The notes: generated by a model not told the origin, from the letters alone. DNA of 64,000 nt from Sporobacter sp963677825 (GCA_963677825.2 CAXXEF010000001.1:868001-932000), one strand, 5' to 3'; shown: positions 34,590-43,960, numbered from the stretch's first letter. Program-made: numbers and translations.

Positions 34590-36002
34590 GTGACCAACCT
34601 ATCAAAATCAGAAGCAAAAAAGCTTGAACGCGCCGAGATTTTAAAATCAGCGCCAGTTAAATCCGCCATATGGAAACTAAGCATCCCGACGATGCTGGCC
34701 ATGCTCATTCAGGTCATCTACAATATGACCGATACATTTTTTATCGGCAAGCTCAACAACCCTGATATGGTCGCCGCGATCGCGCTATGTATGCCGATTG
34801 TTTTTGGCATTCAGGCTTTTGGCAACATTTTTGCCATCGGCGGCGCGTCGCTGATATCGCGGCTGCTCGGCGAGGGGCAACGCGACAGCGCCAATCACGC
34901 AGCGGCGCTCGCATTTTGGATGTCGAGCATGATCAGCGTTATCATTACAATTTTACTCTACATTTTCAAAGAACCGGTTCTGATTTTATGCGGCGCAAGC
35001 GACGATACGCTGCAATGGTGCATTAAGTATCTGGACATCATGCTCATCGGCGGCGGGGCAATGGCATTGCAGATGACGCTCTCCGGTCTGCTCCGTTCAG
35101 AGGGCGCGACGACCAACGCCATGATCGGAATGGTCAGCGGCAGCGTGCTCAACATTATTTTAGACCCCATTCTCATTCTGGTACTGCATATGGATGTTGC
35201 CGGTGCCGCGCTGGCGACGACAATCGGTAATTTCCTCGGTGTAGCTTACTATATTTTCTTCTATCTGCGCAAAAAGGGCATCATCTCCATCTCACCGAAA
35301 AATCTGGTCTTTAAAAGCTATTACTTTGTTAATATCTTCAAAATCGGCATTCCCGCTTCGCTCGACCAACTGCTCATGAGTGCTGGCATGGGTGTTGCCA
35401 ACAGGGTCGCGTCCGGTTTCAGCGATATTTTGGTCGCGGCGTTCGGCGTCAACTTCCGCCTGCTCAGTCTGGGCGTTATGCTGTCGGCAGGTATGGGTCA
35501 CGGCTGTCAGCCGCTGATGGGTTACAGCTATGGCAGCGGTAACACCAAGCGGTTGTTCGAAACAATCAAGTATTCCATGATTTATACGCTGATTATCGGC
35601 ACATTCTTTGCCATCGTCTTTTTGACCTTGTCCGGCAATCTCATCAAAGCGTTTATTGAAGACGCCGAGGTTGTAGAAATCGGGTCTCGACTTATGCGGA
35701 TGATGGCCATCGTGATGCCACTGATCGGCCCGCAGTTTATTATGCGCACCTTGTTCCAGTCGATCGGACGACCGATCGAAGCGTTGGCGCTGTCAATCGG
35801 GCGTCAGGGCTTGTTCTTCATCCCCGCCGTACTTCTGCTCAGCAAGTTTTTCGGCGAGACCGGCTTCATGCTCGCAATCCCGTTTTCGGACTTCTTTACC
35901 ACAGCGCTTGCCGCCATATTACTGTTGTTCATCTGGCGCAAGCTTGATATAAAAAGCAAGACGCCGGAACCGGCAACAACAGAAGATATCAAATGCGAGT
36001 AG
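34590..36002 (+). CDS. MATE-family multidrug efflux transporter
   Basis: 470 residues starting at GTG with AAGGAG upstream, twelve membrane segments. IWKLSIPTMLAMLIQVIYNMTDTFFIGKL at the start and the second-half repeat FKIGIPASLDQLLMS are typical of the DinF/NorM-type MATE fold. It would export cationic compounds using a Na+ or H+ gradient. It is co-transcribed with the MarR gene. Confidence 0.93.
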   Translation: MTNLSKSEAKKLERAEILKSAPVKSAIWKLSIPTMLAMLIQVIYNMTDTFFIGKLNNPDMVAAIALCMPIVFGIQAFGNIFAIGGASLISRLLGEGQRDSANHAAALAFWMSSMISVIITILLYIFKEPVLILCGASDDTLQWCIKYLDIMLIGGGAMALQMTLSGLLRSEGATTNAMIGMVSGSVLNIILDPILILVLHMDVAGAALATTIGNFLGVAYYIFFYLRKKGIISISPKNLVFKSYYFVNIFKIGIPASLDQLLMSAGMGVANRVASGFSDILVAAFGVNFRLLSLGVMLSAGMGHGCQPLMGYSYGSGNTKRLFETIKYSMIYTLIIGTFFAIVFLTLSGNLIKAFIEDAEVVEIGSRLMRMMAIVMPLIGPQFIMRTLFQSIGRPIEALALSIGRQGLFFIPAVLLLSKFFGETGFMLAIPFSDFFTTALAAILLLFIWRKLDIKSKTPEPATTEDIKCE

Positions 36003-36067
36003 CGCATCATACGCCGTGCACGTAGGCGGCGTACGGAAACGCACAGCGCATATTCCATGATAAACGC

Positions 36068-36102
36068 AGCCCCCTGTAGCCATAATGGCTACAGGGGGCT
36101 TT
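36068..36102 (+). terminator. terminator between the MATE and GNAT genes
   Basis: A perfect 14-bp stem (36068-36081 with 36087-36100), loop ATAAT. The T tract is short; on the minus strand it also follows the GNAT gene. Confidence 0.75.
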
Positions 36103-36120
36103 CATTCGTCATCCTGCTGC

Positions 36121-36537
36121 TCACAAGCGCTTGATCATCCAGATATGCGGGCAGTCTTCCTCCATGAATTCGTCGCCTTGTTTGGCATACCCTTGCTTTT
36201 CATAAAACACCGTCGCCCTGACTTGTGCGGCCAGCAGAACGCTTTTCCCGCCGTCACGCCGGATCACGTCTTCTGCCGCGCTAAGCGTTTTTGCTCCGTA
36301 ATTCTTACCTCGGTACTGCCTGATCACGGCGATCCGGCCAACGACGAACGACTGCTTATCGCTGTTAAAGTAGATCCTACAGGTCGAGATGGGCTGATCA
36401 CCGTCATATAGGACGATATGCCTGGCCCCCGCGTCGACGTCGTCAAACTCATCGACGAAGCCCTGTTCTTTCACAAATACGTCGTTGCGGATGCTGGCGG
36501 CTGCTTGCGGCAGGGCATCATATTCTTTAACTACCAT
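36121..36537 (-). CDS. GNAT-family N-acetyltransferase
   Basis: 138 residues. RNDVFVKEQGFVDEFDDVD resembles the ElaA/YjcF group; the acetyl-CoA loop is VGRIAVIRQYRGKNYGAKTL, with the RxxGxx pyrophosphate site written as RGKNYG. VRATVFYEKQGY is the usual C-terminal motif. Acceptor unknown. Transcribed alone; it ends near the shared terminator. Confidence 0.88.
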   Translation of the reverse strand: MVVKEYDALPQAAASIRNDVFVKEQGFVDEFDDVDAGARHIVLYDGDQPISTCRIYFNSDKQSFVVGRIAVIRQYRGKNYGAKTLSAAEDVIRRDGGKSVLLAAQVRATVFYEKQGYAKQGDEFMEEDCPHIWMIKRL

Positions 36538-36572
36538 ACGGCTCTCCTCATCGTGTCTTTAAATCACAGGCA

Positions 36573-36962
36573 TTATATCATAGACAACCGAAAATTAGGC
36601 AGAGCGCGGCCTTTTGGGAGCACACATGTTCGCACACCTGCTTTTTTCCCCGGGCCGGCAGCCTGCATCCGGCTATATTTTAGGAATCTGGCGTTGATTG
36701 CTACGATAATCGTACTCAGGGACACAACAAAGCGCCGTTTAAAATCCGCCACCATCATCTGATGATGATTGTGTCCATCATGCCCGCTATGAGATCCGCT
36801 CATGTCCATATGCGCACGATGGTCGGCGTGTTCGGTATGATCCATGTGTTCGTGCCGGTTCATGTCCATTTGATTCGACGTTTGCTTTGGCCCCTCCGGC
36901 TTATCCGGCATCTTCTCGTTTTGTGGCATATTGTTCATCTGAGAATGGTCATGATCGTACAT
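36573..36962 (-). pseudogene. truncated copper P-type ATPase (CopB-like N-terminus)
   Basis: The frame encodes 129 residues. Residues 1-75 are a Met/His-rich metal-binding tail with repeated HMDH-type units, running into HHQMMVADFKRRFVVSL, the characteristic entry into the first membrane helix of CopB-type ATPases. After FVVSL the sequence departs into unrelated, basic residues and stops. About 600 residues of the pump are missing. GGAGG still precedes the ATG, so the His-rich peptide may be translated. Confidence 0.75.
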
Positions 36963-37200
36963 ATACGCCTCCTGTCTCCGTCTGTCTGCCTTTCTTGTAT
37001 AAGTTTATTGTACCATAAATCGCTTGCCGCTTCACAGATAGACGCACGGCTATTGCCTGAAATGTTGCAGTACTTAGCCATCAGCGGACCTGAAATAAAT
37101 TGACGTTCAAACAGCCTGCTATCGGCCGGCATTTGCAGCTCCGGCAGTGATCATCACATTGTTTTACAGGGCGACGGGCTGGTGCAGATTCAATATAAAA

Positions 37201-37240
37201 CCGGAAAGAGCGAAACACGTCGTGTTTTCACTCTTTCCGG
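37201..37240 (-). terminator. hairpin in the gene-free stretch 36963-37409
   Basis: CCGGAAAGAG (37201-37210) pairs with CTCTTTCCGG (37231-37240), with an inner AAACAC/GTGTTT stem; TTTTA follows on the minus strand. It could end the FtsX permease transcript. The rest of 36963-37409 shows no gene I can support. Confidence 0.6.
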
Positions 37241-37409
37241 TCGTTTTCAAACTGTCTATACGCTTTCGGTTACTCTAGTTCCGACACAGCATAAAATCTG
37301 CAGCCGTTGATGCTTCAGGGTTTCATTATCATTTGGGTTAGATACTATGCATTAACCACGTCGCGCATTGTGTACATCATCCATGACCAGACTTGACTTG
37401 ATTGCCCCT

Positions 37410-40400
37410 TTATTCCTTCGTTTGCAGCAATTCAAGCACGTTGCGCCGCGTCGCCAGAGACGCGCTGACGATGGCGGCGACGACAATGACGACAAAGTAC
37501 AGGCCCGCAAACAGCAGCAGCTGATTAATCGCGCCGACGAGCGCCGCGCCTTTGTAAATAGCCACCGCAACCGCGCCGACGATCAGCCCGATGACGCTGA
37601 GCAGGATCTGCTCGATCGACAGGATCGCGCGCGTCTTCCTTTTCGTCGTGCCGAGAATCCGCAGGATGGCCGCTTCCTTCGACGACTGCAGAATGACGAG
37701 GCAGCACAGAAATCCGCCGATGATGAGCGCCGCCGCAACGGCAATCGGGTACAGCGTTTCAAGCAGCCGTAGCGTTTTCGCGGGGCCTTCCAGCTTGCTC
37801 GTATCCATCACAAAACTGACGCGTGAACCTGTATTACCACCCACCACTTTATCACCGTATGCGTGAAGCTCGGCAGCATAATGGAAGTCAGCCAGCTTAA
37901 ACTGCGCCACTTCAAGTCGCGTCGATTTGTTCAGTACGCCTGTCGGATCATTGTTACCCGGCGTAAAGAGCGTCCTATTGTATTCCCCGGATGGCGTCGA
38001 GACGGCGCCCGCAATGGTGAACTTTTGCATCTGCACGAAAGCTGCTGCTTGGATCTTGTCCTGCAGCCTTGTCAGGAGTTCTTCGTCACTTTCGGTATTA
38101 TCCGGATGGTTGGCTCTATAATTGGTGATATACTCTTGAACAGCTCCTATGGAGTAACCCACAATAAGCGTAACTGTATCGCCAATCTCAAGCCCATAGA
38201 TGTCCATCAGCGTTTGTCCGACAAATACCACTGCGCCAAGTGTGGTTAAACTAGCTGCATCGTATCCGTCGGCATATGCAATTTCCACTGTCTCGCCGGT
38301 AAAGCGTTCAATGTTGTTTGTAATGATAATACTCTGCAACGAAAGCGTCATGCCGACTTCCGCCTCCGCTACGTAATACGGATCGGTTACATAGCCGGTT
38401 TTTTCAAGACTCGGCACGACACTAAGCGGCACGCCGCCAGCAAAGCTCGCGGTAATCTCAGTGTTCTCGCAAAGGTCGGTATACGACTGCTTCATGAGTA
38501 TAAACTGCCCGACAGCCGCAAACAACAGCGCTGCTAGGATAACGGCCAGTAAAGACTTCCCGACGGAACGGCGCATATGCCGCCGAATATAGCGCAGCAC
38601 AAAACGCACGGCGCCGTCCCCCGGCTTTTTCGAGACAGGTTCAAGCGCAGCGGACAGCACCTGCTGTCGCAGCGCTTTTTCAACGTCTGTCGACGGCGGC
38701 GGCGCATCAGGCGCCGCTGTATTCTTAAGGCGGGCTTTTTTCTTTCGCGCCGCGTCGCTGCCGCTATCCTGCAACAGCGCCAGCGGCGACAGTGCGCCGA
38801 TCCGCCGCAGCATTGCAACGGCGATCAGCAGTGTCAGCAGGATTTCCCCTAAAACACACCCGAGCACCACCGCCGCGGGGATCGCCGTACTGACGGCAGT
38901 CTCCTCCATCATCGTCAGCATGTTGTTGCGCGCCACGGAGCCGGCCGTATAGATCCATCCGGCGGCGCTGCCGACCAATACGGCAGTAATCGTCACCGCG
39001 CCAAGCGGCAGCAGCAGTGTTCGCGCCGAAAGCTTCGTCGTCGTGCCGAGTGCACGCATGACGGCGTATTCCTTCTTTTTGCGTCCGATAAATAAATAGA
39101 CGATGAAGCTTGTCGCGGCGACTACTGCGCCAAATAAAACAGCGATCTTTATCAGCGCGACCTGTTTTGCCGATTGAAAGCTCTCTTCAATGTCAGACCA
39201 GCCCGCGTCGCTGAAAACAAGTGTTAGCCCCATTTCCTCAATCTTCGGTGTTGCTTCTGCCAAAAACGCTTTGAAATCCCACGCGTTTTCCACCATAAAG
39301 CTGAATTCAGCCGGTGAAAACACATGATCCGTCAACGCAGACGCGTCAACCGGCAACAGCGACTTCGGGACAAAAACGGTGCTGACGGAGTAGCTCCAGT
39401 TCGCCTCTTTCGATTGCGCATTCCCACCGTCCACATCGGCATAAACACCGACGATTTCAAGCGTCACGGACTTGTCCGCCGGCTCGTACCGTTCATATGT
39501 AGCCGCAACAGCGCCAAGCCCCTTGTACTGCTCAAACAGCGCCGTACCGAGCGCCATGGTGATCGTATCACCTACCGCAAGCTCGTTTTCGGCTGCAAAC
39601 TCCCGGCTGATCACGCAGACTTCCGAGCCGTTTTCGCTGTCCTCGCGCGTCAAGGCGCGGCCTTCCGCGATGGCCATGTCGCCCTCGTTAAACCGCTTGA
39701 TCGCGCGCATATCCTCTGTATAGACGATATCAAAGGTGTGTGCATCGGTGTCCATAATCTCAATCAGCTCACGCAGCGGCGCGTATTCTGCCGTATCCAG
39801 ATAGTCGGCAGGCGCGCCTTCAAGAGGCCAGACGGCTTCACACCAGGTATCCGCCGGATAATTGCCCAACCAAAGCTGGTTTGTCTGCAGCGGCGTATCG
39901 CTTAGCGGATTATAAATCGGCCTATCCAGAAGCGGATCAAAACATAAAACAAATGTATAGCGTTCACCAAGTGTTAACGCTTCAAAATATGCCGTGTCAT
40001 AAATATAATTGCTTGTGTAGGTCATGAATGATCTATGCTGAGTTGACGACACAGTTATATTGGAATCAAACCGTATAGGGCTGACAATGACATTAAGCGT
40101 TTCATAATACTCTGCCCAATAAGGGGTGTCGGTCAATAGGTTACAGTCCTCTAGTTTGGCCTCATTATAGTGTATAAACTCCTCGGTTTCATCGAATGAA
40201 CCCGCGCCCGCCCCGCCGTAGTAGACGTCACTCAGCGTCGCTTCAAACACGCACCACGTCGTGTAATTGCTGAAATAGGTGCCATCGTCCGGGCGGTAGT
40301 AATCGCTCGACACCCCGGCTGTCATATACCGCGTGTCGGTCGATGTAACGTACGGCAGTGCCGAGAGGGCATCGATTTGCGCTTGCGTCAGCGGCTGATA

Positions 40401-40691
40401 GCGTATTTCATCCCGATAATACGCCTGCTCTTGCTCCGTGTATCGCCCCACGACGCGCGGGTCGGTGTCCAGATAATTGAAAACCCAAGTGGGTTGATCG
40501 TTCGCGGGCGCCACCTCTGCCGAGCCGACGCCGACATACCGCTCGGCAGCATTTGCAATTTCGCGCGCCGTGACGGCGTACTCGGCCGTCTGCGAGAAAA
40601 ACGCGAACGTCACAACACCGAGCAGAACGAACGTCAGGATTGTCCTGACGGGAGAGCGGTATAACGTTTTTAGCGTAAGTGAAGGTCGCAC
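37410..40691 (-). CDS. very large FtsX-type ABC transporter permease
   Basis: 1093 residues from the GTG at 40691 (AAGGA 10 bases upstream); another GTG at 40700 is too close to that site. A membrane helix near residue 15 is followed by a long extracellular domain (to about 540). Then comes a first FtsX domain (IGRKKKEYAVMRALGTTTK), a linker, a second extracellular domain, and a C-terminal FtsX domain (SSKEAAILRILGTTKRKTRAI). Such MacB/FtsX-like permeases need an ATPase partner; none is encoded beside it. It may act in lipoprotein or peptide export or as a bacitracin-type sensor. Confidence 0.85.
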   Translation of the reverse strand: MRPSLTLKTLYRSPVRTILTFVLLGVVTFAFFSQTAEYAVTAREIANAAERYVGVGSAEVAPANDQPTWVFNYLDTDPRVVGRYTEQEQAYYRDEIRYQPLTQAQIDALSALPYVTSTDTRYMTAGVSSDYYRPDDGTYFSNYTTWCVFEATLSDVYYGGAGAGSFDETEEFIHYNEAKLEDCNLLTDTPYWAEYYETLNVIVSPIRFDSNITVSSTQHRSFMTYTSNYIYDTAYFEALTLGERYTFVLCFDPLLDRPIYNPLSDTPLQTNQLWLGNYPADTWCEAVWPLEGAPADYLDTAEYAPLRELIEIMDTDAHTFDIVYTEDMRAIKRFNEGDMAIAEGRALTREDSENGSEVCVISREFAAENELAVGDTITMALGTALFEQYKGLGAVAATYERYEPADKSVTLEIVGVYADVDGGNAQSKEANWSYSVSTVFVPKSLLPVDASALTDHVFSPAEFSFMVENAWDFKAFLAEATPKIEEMGLTLVFSDAGWSDIEESFQSAKQVALIKIAVLFGAVVAATSFIVYLFIGRKKKEYAVMRALGTTTKLSARTLLLPLGAVTITAVLVGSAAGWIYTAGSVARNNMLTMMEETAVSTAIPAAVVLGCVLGEILLTLLIAVAMLRRIGALSPLALLQDSGSDAARKKKARLKNTAAPDAPPPSTDVEKALRQQVLSAALEPVSKKPGDGAVRFVLRYIRRHMRRSVGKSLLAVILAALLFAAVGQFILMKQSYTDLCENTEITASFAGGVPLSVVPSLEKTGYVTDPYYVAEAEVGMTLSLQSIIITNNIERFTGETVEIAYADGYDAASLTTLGAVVFVGQTLMDIYGLEIGDTVTLIVGYSIGAVQEYITNYRANHPDNTESDEELLTRLQDKIQAAAFVQMQKFTIAGAVSTPSGEYNRTLFTPGNNDPTGVLNKSTRLEVAQFKLADFHYAAELHAYGDKVVGGNTGSRVSFVMDTSKLEGPAKTLRLLETLYPIAVAAALIIGGFLCCLVILQSSKEAAILRILGTTKRKTRAILSIEQILLSVIGLIVGAVAVAIYKGAALVGAINQLLLFAGLYFVVIVVAAIVSASLATRRNVLELLQTKE

Positions 40692-40914
40692 GGCGATCAC
40701 ATCCTTATATATGCTGTTACCGGTATATAGCGCTTTGGGCTTTTAAAAAACTAAGCACACCGATTTCTACTAAATACGACTATCTGTATACTACTTTTAA
40801 TTGCTATTCTTGTCAATTATTAGTATCTATTAAGATGTCTTGACCAGCGAATAACATCCGAACAGCATCCTGTTTTTCCATTTCTGGTATTTTCCGCAGC
40901 AGCAACAGCATATT

Positions 40915-40987
40915 AAAGCCTGTATTCATAAATGCTACCGGCTTTTTTATGGAACTACTAAACAGATTTGAACTGTCCATCTCATCC
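40915..40987 (-). repeat. highly degenerate tRNA-Thr 3' end plus hairpin (attachment relic A0)
   Basis: Bases 40950-40987 align with the tRNA 3' end found at 42503, 46561 and 55552 (the CAGATT-GAACTG core is kept), with roughly nine differences. A hairpin (40915-40924 with 40936-40945) sits at the same relative place as in the other copies. It is the most eroded member of the series. The rest of 40692-41113 holds no supported gene. Confidence 0.55.
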
Positions 40988-41113
40988 GCTCCGCTTCACA
41001 TTCGTGATTACTCCACTTTCCATCTGGCGGTATAAAGTTGATTATTATTATGGTATAATCCAAAAAAAGTGGTACAAACACTTAACAAACCGGCAATAAG
41101 GAAGGACTTTGTT

Positions 41114-42424
41114 TTGCAGAAGAAAGATAAGGTTTCACTGATCGGTGCCATCGGAATCGGTATTGGCGGCATGGTCGGTGGCGGAATTTTTGCAGTTTTG
41201 GGGTTGGCCGTATCGCTGTCAAAAGGCGGGACACCATTAGCCTTTGCCATTGCAGGATTTATCGCTCTTGTTACTGCCTACAGCTATGCAAAATTATCCG
41301 CCGCTTATCCCAGCCGCGGCGGCACTGTAACCTTTATTAACAAGGGCTTTGGTACAGGTGTATTCAGCGGCGGCACCAACAACCTCCTTTGGGTCAGCTA
41401 CATTGTCATGCTTGCACTTTATGCCAGCGCGTTCGGTACGTATGCATATACACTTTTTTCAATCACAGGCAATAACGTGCTGGACAAACACATTTACGAA
41501 TCGGCCATAATTATTGTTGCAACAATTATAAATTATTACAATGTTAATATTGTCAGCCGAATCGAAACATGGGCCGTCGGAATAAAAATGCTGATCCTAC
41601 TCGGCTTTGTTGCCGTGGGTCTGTATGGCCTGTCTGCGTCTTCAGCTTTAAGTCAGCTGAAGACGCAAAATTGGCCGGATATATGGAATCTGGGAATCGG
41701 CGGCATGGTGATCTTTGTCGCTTATGAAGGTATGGAGCTTATCGCAAATGTCTCGCCTAATATTGTCAATCCCAAGAAAAACATGATGCGTGCATTCATT
41801 ATCTCAACGGCGATTGTTGTAGCCTTATACATCGTCATTGCGGTAATTACTGTTGGAAGCCTCGCGTTTGCCGATATTTCCAATGCTCAGGATTACGTCT
41901 TAGCTGAGGCAGCCAAACCAATGCTGGGTCAACTCGGCTTTAAAGTCATTGCCGTCGCGGCGCTTATTTCAACCTTTTCGGCTATAAATGCAACAGTTTA
42001 CGGTGGATCCAGAGTTAATTTTGAAGTGGCACAAGACAAAGAACTGCCGCGCGAATTCACTAAAATTTTCTGGAACGAGCCCATTGGCCTTCTTGTAACG
42101 TCAGTCCTTACGCTTGTTATCGTCAACACGCTTGAACTATCCAGCATTTCAACTTCCGGCAGCGCAGGCTTTCTGCTTATTTTCATGCTGATAAATCTAG
42201 TCGCATTTTTAAAGCGGGCGACAATAAGCGCAGGCTCAATCATTACTGTAATTGGTATTGTCTTATGCGGCGCAGCCTTCTTGGGGCTGCTGTTTCAGCA
42301 GATGTCAAACAATCTGCCCGGTGCTATCTTTGCCATATGCCTTATTCTAATCAGCTACAGTGCGGAATTTGTTTATAAATCTCTGAGCAGAAAAAAGCAA
42401 AACCCATCAACTACTAATAAATAA
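41114..42424 (+). CDS. APC-superfamily amino acid permease
   Basis: 436 residues from the TTG at 41114, which has AAGGAAGG 9 bases upstream; a GTG at 41069 has no ribosome site. Twelve membrane segments. GIGIGGMVGGGIFAVLG is the conserved first-helix substrate site of APC transporters, and VAYEGMELIANVSPNIVNPKKNM is also typical. It imports or exchanges an amino acid; the substrate is unknown. It is bracketed by two tRNA-Thr relics, so it may be island cargo. Confidence 0.88.
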   Translation: MQKKDKVSLIGAIGIGIGGMVGGGIFAVLGLAVSLSKGGTPLAFAIAGFIALVTAYSYAKLSAAYPSRGGTVTFINKGFGTGVFSGGTNNLLWVSYIVMLALYASAFGTYAYTLFSITGNNVLDKHIYESAIIIVATIINYYNVNIVSRIETWAVGIKMLILLGFVAVGLYGLSASSALSQLKTQNWPDIWNLGIGGMVIFVAYEGMELIANVSPNIVNPKKNMMRAFIISTAIVVALYIVIAVITVGSLAFADISNAQDYVLAEAAKPMLGQLGFKVIAVAALISTFSAINATVYGGSRVNFEVAQDKELPREFTKIFWNEPIGLLVTSVLTLVIVNTLELSSISTSGSAGFLLIFMLINLVAFLKRATISAGSIITVIGIVLCGAAFLGLLFQQMSNNLPGAIFAICLILISYSAEFVYKSLSRKKQNPSTTNK

Positions 42425-42460
42425 CCAGCAAACTTCGTTAATAAACCATGTACCGACCAC

Positions 42461-42541
42461 AAGAAAAGCCCCTGTAACCGTTGCGGTTACAGGGGCTTTT
42501 CTTGGAGCATCTAAGCAGATTTAACTGCTGGCCTCAGCCTT
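42461..42541 (-). repeat. degenerate tRNA-Thr 3' end plus hairpin (attachment relic A)
   Basis: A perfect 20-bp stem with loop TTG (42461-42503) also serves as terminator for the permease. It is followed by 39 bases that match the tRNA 3' end in relics B and C with about four differences. Orientation is minus strand: T arm, acceptor, CCA, then the hairpin. The flanking stretch 42542-42732 has no gene. Confidence 0.85.
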
Positions 42542-42732
42542 GTATCTATAGTATCCAACCTGACTTCACTAATAATGGATTGCATTAAAGATTAAATCGT
42601 ATGTTATGACAACCGCGCCGAAATCTTCCATTATCAAGACACCCCCGCCTGATTTCCTCCTAGGCCGATCTGCTGAACGGGCAAATTGCCGAATAATACT
42701 GTTATAAAGCTCTCGCTGCCTAACGTAAAAAT

Positions 42733-43158
42733 TCACCCTTCTAAATACGGGTATTTTACGTCATACTCAATGTCGTTTATTATTATACCCTTCGCTTCAA
42801 TAAATAGCACAGAATTCCATATTTCCAATACAAAATTTGCACTTGAATAATATCGTTCTAACGGTCGATCAATTGGCGCTATTGTTTTTATCTTTCCAAT
42901 ACCACTATCATAATAATCTATCGATGATAATTCAGAATAGTATTCTTCATCTGGCTCTGTAAGATTAAGTCTTTGCTCATCACTATCTGCATAGAAATGA
43001 TATGATGATACCTCCTTAAACGAAACACAATAATTTGTCTTTTTATTATTTTCGAGAACTGAAATTTGAAATGTAATTATATGATTTAAAATATTTATTT
43101 CGTAAGATTCTATTACACCTGCCCAAAGTTCATTTAGTTTATCTTGAATTATATTCAT
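42733..43158 (-). CDS. hypothetical acidic protein, probable immunity protein
   Basis: 141 residues, acidic, with no signal or membrane segment. I recognise no family. Its start overlaps by 4 bases (ATGA) the stop of a truncated protein fragment that looks like a toxin C-terminus, the arrangement normal for polymorphic toxin and immunity genes. Size and acidity fit an immunity protein. AT-rich, like the rest of this islet. GGTAGGGG stands 8 bases before the ATG. Confidence 0.6.
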   Translation of the reverse strand: MNIIQDKLNELWAGVIESYEINILNHIITFQISVLENNKKTNYCVSFKEVSSYHFYADSDEQRLNLTEPDEEYYSELSSIDYYDSGIGKIKTIAPIDRPLERYYSSANFVLEIWNSVLFIEAKGIIINDIEYDVKYPYLEG

Positions 43159-43374
43159 ATTATTCCCCTACCTTCCGAACCTAAACCTAAATAATTATTT
43201 ATCATAGTATCTATTTGAGTTAAATGGTTATTTGTCCTATCAATGTGTGTCAGGCCTCTTTCATTTGATAGCGTACCAGCCAATGTTAAAGAACCTTTTC
43301 CACCCATACTTACTCTAAAATATGGCTTTGCTCTTTTTTCATAGACTGCATAAATTACTCTAATAAGACAAAAT
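43155..43374 (-). pseudogene. C-terminal fragment of a polymorphic toxin-like protein
   Basis: An open minus-strand frame of about 73 codons with no start, containing AVYEKRAKPYFRVSMGGKGS and later LTHIDRTNNHLTQIDTM, ends at TGA overlapping the next gene's ATG. It reads like a genuine globular domain end. The upstream part of the gene is gone: the frame begins abruptly where the broken acetyltransferase gene ends. Toxin identity is inferred from the overlap with a small acidic gene and is not proven by a family match. Confidence 0.5.
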
Positions 43375-43378
43375 GCGT

Positions 43379-43818
43379 TTATTTCTCTCGCTTTAGATAT
43401 ATCATGTCAACAAGCTGCTTTCCATCTTCAAACATCGCATGGTCGTAGTTATCCGTAAAAAAGTTTTTATTCGATGTGATTCTGTAAAGCCGCATTTCCG
43501 ATAAAATTTTAGAATTGAAGGACTGTCCCCAGTACCGACAAGCATGGTTTTACAATCAGCATAATAAGAAAACAGAAACTCTATCAACTGTTTCCCATAG
43601 CCCCTTCGCTGACAATCCGGCTTGACAGCGATGTTTTTAAGCTCATAAATGCCGCCTTTTTCTTTAGTAACGACACATTCCGCTTTTACGCCATTGTCAT
43701 CCAAGATAAACATCTCGCCGCGCTCGAGATATTTATCTATCATGTTTTCTTGTTCATCCGCCAGCAATAGCAGCTCTATATACTCTTTTTTAGCCTCTGT
43801 GACTTTCTCTATGTTCAT
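43379..43818 (-). pseudogene. frameshifted GNAT acetyltransferase (YvbK-like)
   Basis: From the ATG at 43818 (GAGG upstream) the frame encodes a GNAT protein with VKPDCQRRGYGKQLIEFLFS and LKFYRKCGFTESHRIK. At about 43464-43468, a run of A on the minus strand is one base short. Reading past it in the next frame restores FFTDNYDHAMFEDGKQLVDM and IYLKREK and ends at 43379, the expected family C-terminus. In the existing frame the protein ends in unrelated residues at 43402. Confidence 0.75.
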
Positions 43819-43960
43819 AAGCGCGTACCTCAAGATCTTGTTTCACATTGTGGATCTGATGAAAAAATACATTGATGATGTCACGATCCTGAGCGGACTC
43901 GCGCTCATCGTCTACCCGATATTCTGCCGCTCGGTGACCACGGGACTCTACGCCGTTTAG
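43783..43960 (+). repeat. duplicated segment, copy 1 (GNAT 5' end plus small-protein relic)
   Basis: This segment contains, on the minus strand, the first codons of the GNAT gene. On the plus strand it carries a GC-rich coding relic reading DVTILSGLALIVYPIFCRSV and ending in TTGLYAV before TAG at 43958. A diverged copy lies at 44860-45050. The plus-strand relic resembles one-helix hypothetical proteins of Clostridia but has lost a proper start. Confidence 0.5.

Noticed and set aside
36068..36100. Hairpin resembling the CCCCTGTAACC hairpins at the tRNA-Thr relics
   Set aside because: It shares only the CCCCTGTA core and is not followed by any tRNA-like sequence, so I treat it as an ordinary terminator.
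36935..37132. 65-codon minus-strand frame beginning MPADSRLFERQF
   Set aside because: It reads somewhat like protein but has no ribosome site, overlaps the copper ATPase relic start and matches no family I know.
40813..40929. 38-codon minus-strand frame beginning MNTGFNMLLLLRKIPE
   Set aside because: No ribosome site and no recognisable family; it ends next to the oldest tRNA relic and may be debris.
42503..42541. Functional tRNA genes at the 42.5, 46.5 and 55.5 kb repeats
   Set aside because: Only the 3' part (T arm and acceptor, at most to the anticodon loop) is present; no D arm or 5' acceptor strand follows.
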